A stretch of DNA of 14,159 bases, taken from the NCBI GenBank assembly GCA_009704425.1, contig WLEG01000022.1, forward strand, positions 1 through 14,159. Direction: 5' to 3'. The translations under genes and the position numbers were made by a program. Below are positions 14,014 to 14,159 of the stretch, piece after piece. The notes under the pieces are model-generated. The model ran no database searches and was not told where the DNA came from. It saw only the letters and a list, made by a program, of their open reading frames with translations. Positions within the stretch are counted from its first letter, which is position 1. Every line of letters begins with the position of its first letter. This stretch comes from Actinomycetota bacterium (GTDB lineage: Bacteria > Actinomycetota > Acidimicrobiia > Acidimicrobiales > Ilumatobacteraceae).

Positions 14014-14159
14014 GTGACGTCGCATCCCATCGCCACCTCGATCGACGATCCGCTGTTCGACGAGATCGTCGGATGGGTCGCCGAGGCCGAGCGGATCACC
14101 GTGCTCACCGGAGCGGGCATCTCCACCGGTTCGGGTGTGCCGGACTTCCGTGGTCCGAA
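14014..14159 (+). CDS. SIR2-family NAD-dependent protein deacylase (5' part only)
   Basis: Only the first 48 codons are in the window; the gene runs off the right edge. Residues 30-48 read VLTGAGISTGSGVPDFRGP, which is the sirtuin NAD-binding signature (GAGIS at 33-37, PDFRG at 43-47). Sirtuins remove acetyl or other acyl groups from lysines using NAD, releasing nicotinamide and O-acyl-ADP-ribose. The preceding residues 11-29 form the usual first helix. GTG 14014 has GGGAG 9 nt upstream; no better start lies upstream in frame, and the nearby ATG at 13988 is in another frame and stops after nine codons. It is divergent from the winged-helix gene. Whether it is a deacetylase, desuccinylase or effector-type SIR2 cannot be judged without the rest, though the compact N-terminus favours a bacterial CobB-like enzyme. 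Confidence 0.88.
   Translation, partial: MTSHPIATSIDDPLFDEIVGWVAEAERITVLTGAGISTGSGVPDFRGP

Overview
This 14.2 kb window is GC-rich chromosomal DNA from an actinobacterium. The MetH is colinear with mycobacterial MetH as I remember that family. An F420-type luciferase-like oxidoreductase is present, and most genes seem to be read from leaderless transcripts with a TANNNT -10 box. An Acidimicrobiia-type lineage is possible, but the sequence alone does not prove it. I see no mobile element, CRISPR array, tRNA or rRNA. Genes are packed tightly: every intergenic gap is about 110 bp or less, so no gene-free stretch exceeds 300 bp.

Layout, left to right. (1) An amidase-signature hydrolase on the minus strand runs off the left edge and is divergent from a TesB-type acyl-CoA thioesterase. 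(2) A luciferase-like (LLM) F420-dependent oxidoreductase follows and converges with a small uncharacterised 90-aa protein. (3) Two ABC exporter half-transporters lie end to end (TGA directly followed by ATG). Their nucleotide-binding motifs predict a heterodimer with one consensus and one degenerate ATP site. (4) On the minus strand sit cobalamin-dependent methionine synthase (metH) and, 25 bp downstream, a membrane-anchored YceI-family protein. (5) Divergent from metH are a PduO-type cobalamin adenosyltransferase and then an M17 leucyl aminopeptidase. (6) A predicted winged-helix protein on the minus strand has its 3' end overlapping the aminopeptidase gene. It is divergent from the 5' end of a sirtuin (SIR2) gene cut by the right edge.

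Functionally the window is mostly housekeeping. MetH uses methylcobalamin to make methionine, and the adenosyltransferase makes adenosylcobalamin; the two B12 enzymes share one 110-bp promoter region. The thioesterase and LLM oxidoreductase fit lipid or redox metabolism, PepA fits peptide turnover, and the ABC pair fits export of an unknown, probably hydrophobic, compound.

I did not find an obvious new multi-gene system. The most interesting signals are regulatory. A -10-like hexamer sits 6-8 nt before the start codon of seven genes, with no Shine-Dalgarno sequence evident. The metH/adenosyltransferase promoter is near-mirror-image and carries an 8-bp inverted repeat. The amidase/thioesterase promoters overlap face to face. 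Only the two genes at the right edge have clear Shine-Dalgarno sequences.
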